A stretch of DNA of 64,000 nucleotides, taken from the NCBI GenBank assembly GCA_035222895.1, contig JAVYIG010001592.1, forward strand, positions 124,001 to 188,000. Reading direction: 5' to 3'. This document shows positions 61,040 through 64,000 of the stretch, one piece after another. Origin of the DNA: Strongylocentrotus droebachiensis. Its lineage: Eukaryota > Echinodermata > Echinoidea > Camarodonta > Strongylocentrotidae. The position numbers were made by a program, and so were the translations under genes. The notes below the pieces were generated by a model. That model saw nothing but the letters and a program-made list of their open reading frames with translations. It had not been told where the DNA came from and did not search any database. The first letter of the stretch is position 1; each line of letters starts with the position of its first letter.

Positions 61040-61486
61040 CTGGAGATGGGAAAGGATGGGGAAGAGATTGGAGGATTGTTTTTTCTTCTTCACCCATAGA
61101 TTCAAATTCATCCAGACATCCATGCACATAAACCCATCAAATACACTCACCCACAACCATCAACTAACAACAAAGTCCGTAGGCTACTTGCATAAAAAAG
61201 TTGAAGTTAAATGCAACTTCAAAATAAAAGGAACCATGATCGCTCATCCGATCAGTGCTCCAGAACAATTATTGATCGTACGTTCAATTGGAAAATAGCA
61301 ACCTGTTGCTGACTTATGATCAGAATACAGTATTTACATAGCACTGCTTTGATAAAAAACTTTTATGCAAAGAAGGCCCCAGTATTAGACTTTCATAAAG
61401 ATACAGAATATTGTATTCTCTCTCTGTCTGATTTTATATAACAGTTAGTACCACACAGCCACGTTTTTTAGAATATAGAAGTATAG

Positions 61487-61530
<44 letters not shown>

Positions 61531-63150
61531 GTTGTCGAAGGACTTTTGAAGTCGTAAACAACGGCGAAAAACCTATCGGAAAATTGACCCAAAACACAAG
61601 AAGTTCTTTGAAATCCGTGTGGTGTCACGGTCAGTATACGGTTAGTTAACACCTAGCTATACCCAAGTTACTGCCAAATGAGAACTGAATATTACATAAG
61701 TTTCTGTGCATGTTGAATAGCATGGAGGTTTCACGACACATGCTCTGGTGACAACTTCTCCGCGGTCAATATCCTACCATTAAGTTGCCTTAACCATATT
61801 CCTAACTTTGACCCTGGACGAAACTCTGCACCTAACTGATAACTCTAGTCCTAAACCAATACCAAAAAACATAATATAACCCTTTACATACAAGGCTATT
61901 TATCTTTGACGGAATAAAGCAATTTTGTTGTGACCGGAACATTATTTTGATCACCGGCACCGGCATGGAAACCCTAACAAACACATCTGTGACATTGCAT
62001 AACTACTCTACATGACCTACATGACAAAAAGAAGGTGAACAATTATGTCTTCCCAAATTTCGAATGACACAAGGTCAATTTTCATGGCCTTTTGTGGGCA
62101 GTAAATATCAATTATGTAAATATCATTGCTGTATTGATGTTGGTATATAAATCAAATCAAATCAAATCGAATCAAATTCATTGTACCTTGGCCTACGTCG
62201 AGGTTGCTCAATTATAAGCTGACACAGAGCTTTCGGATATTTTTCTTTATTACAGTATGGGCCAAGAAGAAGAACAACAGTTTGGGTAACCAGCTTTTGG
62301 TGAATGTTAGTCCCACAGCCCGATATAACTGTTCGATCTAGTATTTAATGTTGAATGAATTTATGTATTTCCTTAAACGTGTGAAAATTAATTTCCATTG
62401 GCCCGCATCCTACTACTACAGTTAGAACCGACTATGGATATAACTATAAGATCAAGTTTAACACAGAAAATACTTGTAATTGAACAAATTAAATTTGTTA
62501 AACCCTATTTAAAAAAAAGATTAAATCCAGCGGCGGGTATTAACTAAGCATAATACCGACCTTCAAGTAAGAGAAGAGGAAATTGTTGGACATTTTGAAA
62601 TAATCAATTAATCAGTTAATTCCCACAACCAAAGGAAAGACAGACATTTAACAATAAATTATTTGTCCCACAACCACATAAGACAGTGCATTTACATAGA
62701 GCAACATCTAAAGGAAATCTAATTTTGATTATGCAAATGTACAGGTATATTATATAAGAGTGTGTTTAGCTAAAACAACACAATCTTTTTCAACACATTA
62801 TTCTTTTTTTTTAAAGAAACGTGGTGCACAAAACGATCTATAATTTTTTTTATTTTAAAATAAACATACATATCTAGCAGTGAAGATAGATTCTTCCATA
62901 GCCACCAACAAAAGCATCAATGTGAATTACACAAAAACTTAGTACAATCGTAAACCAAGAGACCACGAAAAACGAATTATTCAGACTTTACAAATTATTG
63001 AACTCGGATTGTACTGCCCCAGAGCCATTTCGCAAGGGTCACTTACAATAAATATAAAATAAGGCCGACTTTGGGGTATGACTATTTATAGAGAATATTC
63101 TTATGACATACTGTTGTGATCCTCTAGTTTGACTTATAAACATACGCTAT
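61040..63150. other. Intron of the second SLC6 gene
   Basis: No further exon recognised between 61,040 and 63,842. Contains a (GA)n tract at about 61,490-61,528 and a weak inverted pair spanning roughly 61,723-61,978. Confidence 0.5.
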
Positions 63151-63152
63151 CC

Positions 63153-63559
63153 CCCCCCCCCCCCCCCCCCCCCACTCCGAGAACGGACGGACCCAAATGT
63201 CCGGTAAAGGGGTACTTTTCGTGCGACAAAGTCCGGCCCGAGAATTGTAAAAAAAAGGGGTGTATTAACTTTTCACCCGGAGATTTTTTTAAAAAGGGGT
63301 GTTTTTTCTTTTTTTCTCTCATCTCTTTGGACTCCTGAGAAATTATTCCGAATTTAGGGGGGTACATTGAGCATTTTTCATGATTTAGGGGGGTCTCCAA
63401 GGCAGGAAAAGCCCGCGAAAAGCCCGCGAAAAGCCCGCGAAAGGGGGGTTGGGAAATGTTGGCAGTCCTCAGATAGGGGGTGCTTTCAAAAAGAGGAAAC
63501 AAGCATATGCGTACCCAAAATAACACTGAGTGGGGGGGGGGGGGGGGGGGGAGCCGGGA
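63153..63559. mobile_element. C-run/G-run bounded element with direct-repeat flanks
   Basis: The repeat ACGCTATCC occurs at 63,144-63,152 and 63,559-63,567, which suggests an 8-9 bp target duplication. The element begins with about 20 C, ends in about 20 G plus AGCCGGG, and contains about three and a half copies of the 11-bp word 'aaaagcccgcg' at about 63,406-63,442. No long conserved open frame. Confidence 0.6.
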
Positions 63560-63842
63560 CGCTATCCAACCATATGATCTAAAAACATAACTTTATACCC
63601 CAGTCAAGCAGCCGAACCGACCCCAAAGCGACCGATACCTTGGCTATTTTCGTCGGGGTTTTATCGGTCAGGTGACGGTCTCGGTGCCGTGACTGAAGTA
63701 TCATGGCTTTTGAACGTTCAGAACAACAGTGCGGCTCAAAATATTACAAGTACATCGGTGCTTACAAACCCCGACAAAAGCAAAATGGGGAAGAATAGCG
63801 GTGCTGGGTTTGACATTAATATCGAAATCACACGACACCTAC

Positions 63843-64000
63843 CTGTATTATGGACGAAGGTCTGAGATCTTCCCACGTGATCAAGGTGGGCTTGCGCACA
63901 AAGTCGTAGACCCAAAAGGCGGGAAAACAGAGCAACGCCGTCATCATCATGAGATAACCAATAGCAGTCGCCCATCCAGGAAATGCCATCCCGTTATACG
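63843..64000 (-). CDS. SLC6 internal exon (TM12 region), second SLC6 gene, partial
   Basis: Reading the minus strand from the window edge gives 52 residues starting YNGMAFPGWATAIGYLMMM and ending WEDLRPSSIIQ, then the donor GTAGGT. It is the counterpart of plus-strand exon 12 ([19 protein letters not shown], also ending in Gln at a phase-0 donor), so intron position and phase are conserved between the two genes. The loop after the membrane segment is about ten residues longer. The rest of the gene lies beyond 64,000; this and the terminal exons point toward the plus-strand SLC6 gene (tail to tail). Confidence 0.92.

Noticed and set aside
63736-63975. A 79-codon minus-strand protein at the window edge
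   Set aside because: It is a shifted frame over the SLC6 exon; the correct frame gives a recognisable TM12 exon ending at a good donor.

Overview
The window looks like animal nuclear DNA, most likely from an echinoderm and probably a sea urchin. That is inference: it rests on the intron-rich gene structure, AT-rich introns, TTAGGG-type repeats, many small inverted-repeat transposons, tRNA-derived SINE-like sequences and roughly thirty G or C runs of 10 bp or more. No marker in the window fixes the species.

Layout. 1-12.6 kb holds no gene I can support; it is a graveyard of inverted-repeat elements, including one with an internal TTAGGG-type tract. 12.7-24.6 kb (minus strand) is a complete 11-exon gene for the alpha subunit of the mitochondrial processing peptidase (PMPCA). 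All splice phases join to a 540-residue protein with a presequence, a degenerate HFMEK site and the glycine-rich loop. 27.6-49.25 kb (plus strand, divergent from PMPCA) is a complete 13-coding-exon SLC6 sodium/chloride-coupled transporter of 664 residues, closest in pattern to glycine transporters. 58.2-64 kb (minus strand, convergent with the first SLC6 gene) is the 3' end of a second SLC6 gene. It has one internal exon at the window edge and two homologous candidate terminal exons that would give different C-terminal tails.

The most unusual structure is at 54,594-56,949. An element with terminal inverted repeats contains 45 head-to-tail copies of a 44-bp palindrome-rich unit with no length change over 1,980 bp, and a 13-unit (572-bp) higher-order duplication. 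It lies between the two convergent SLC6 genes.

Other points of note: the SLC6 protein has glycine where glycine transporters carry a pocket tryptophan; fragments of PMPCA exon 10 are duplicated in the neighbouring introns; several elements have clear target-site duplications (8-bp hAT type, TTAA type, a 13-bp retroposon type); a 1.5-kb hAT-like element carries its own 95-bp tandem array. PMPCA acts in the mitochondrial matrix and the SLC6 proteins at the plasma membrane; nothing suggests that they share a pathway.
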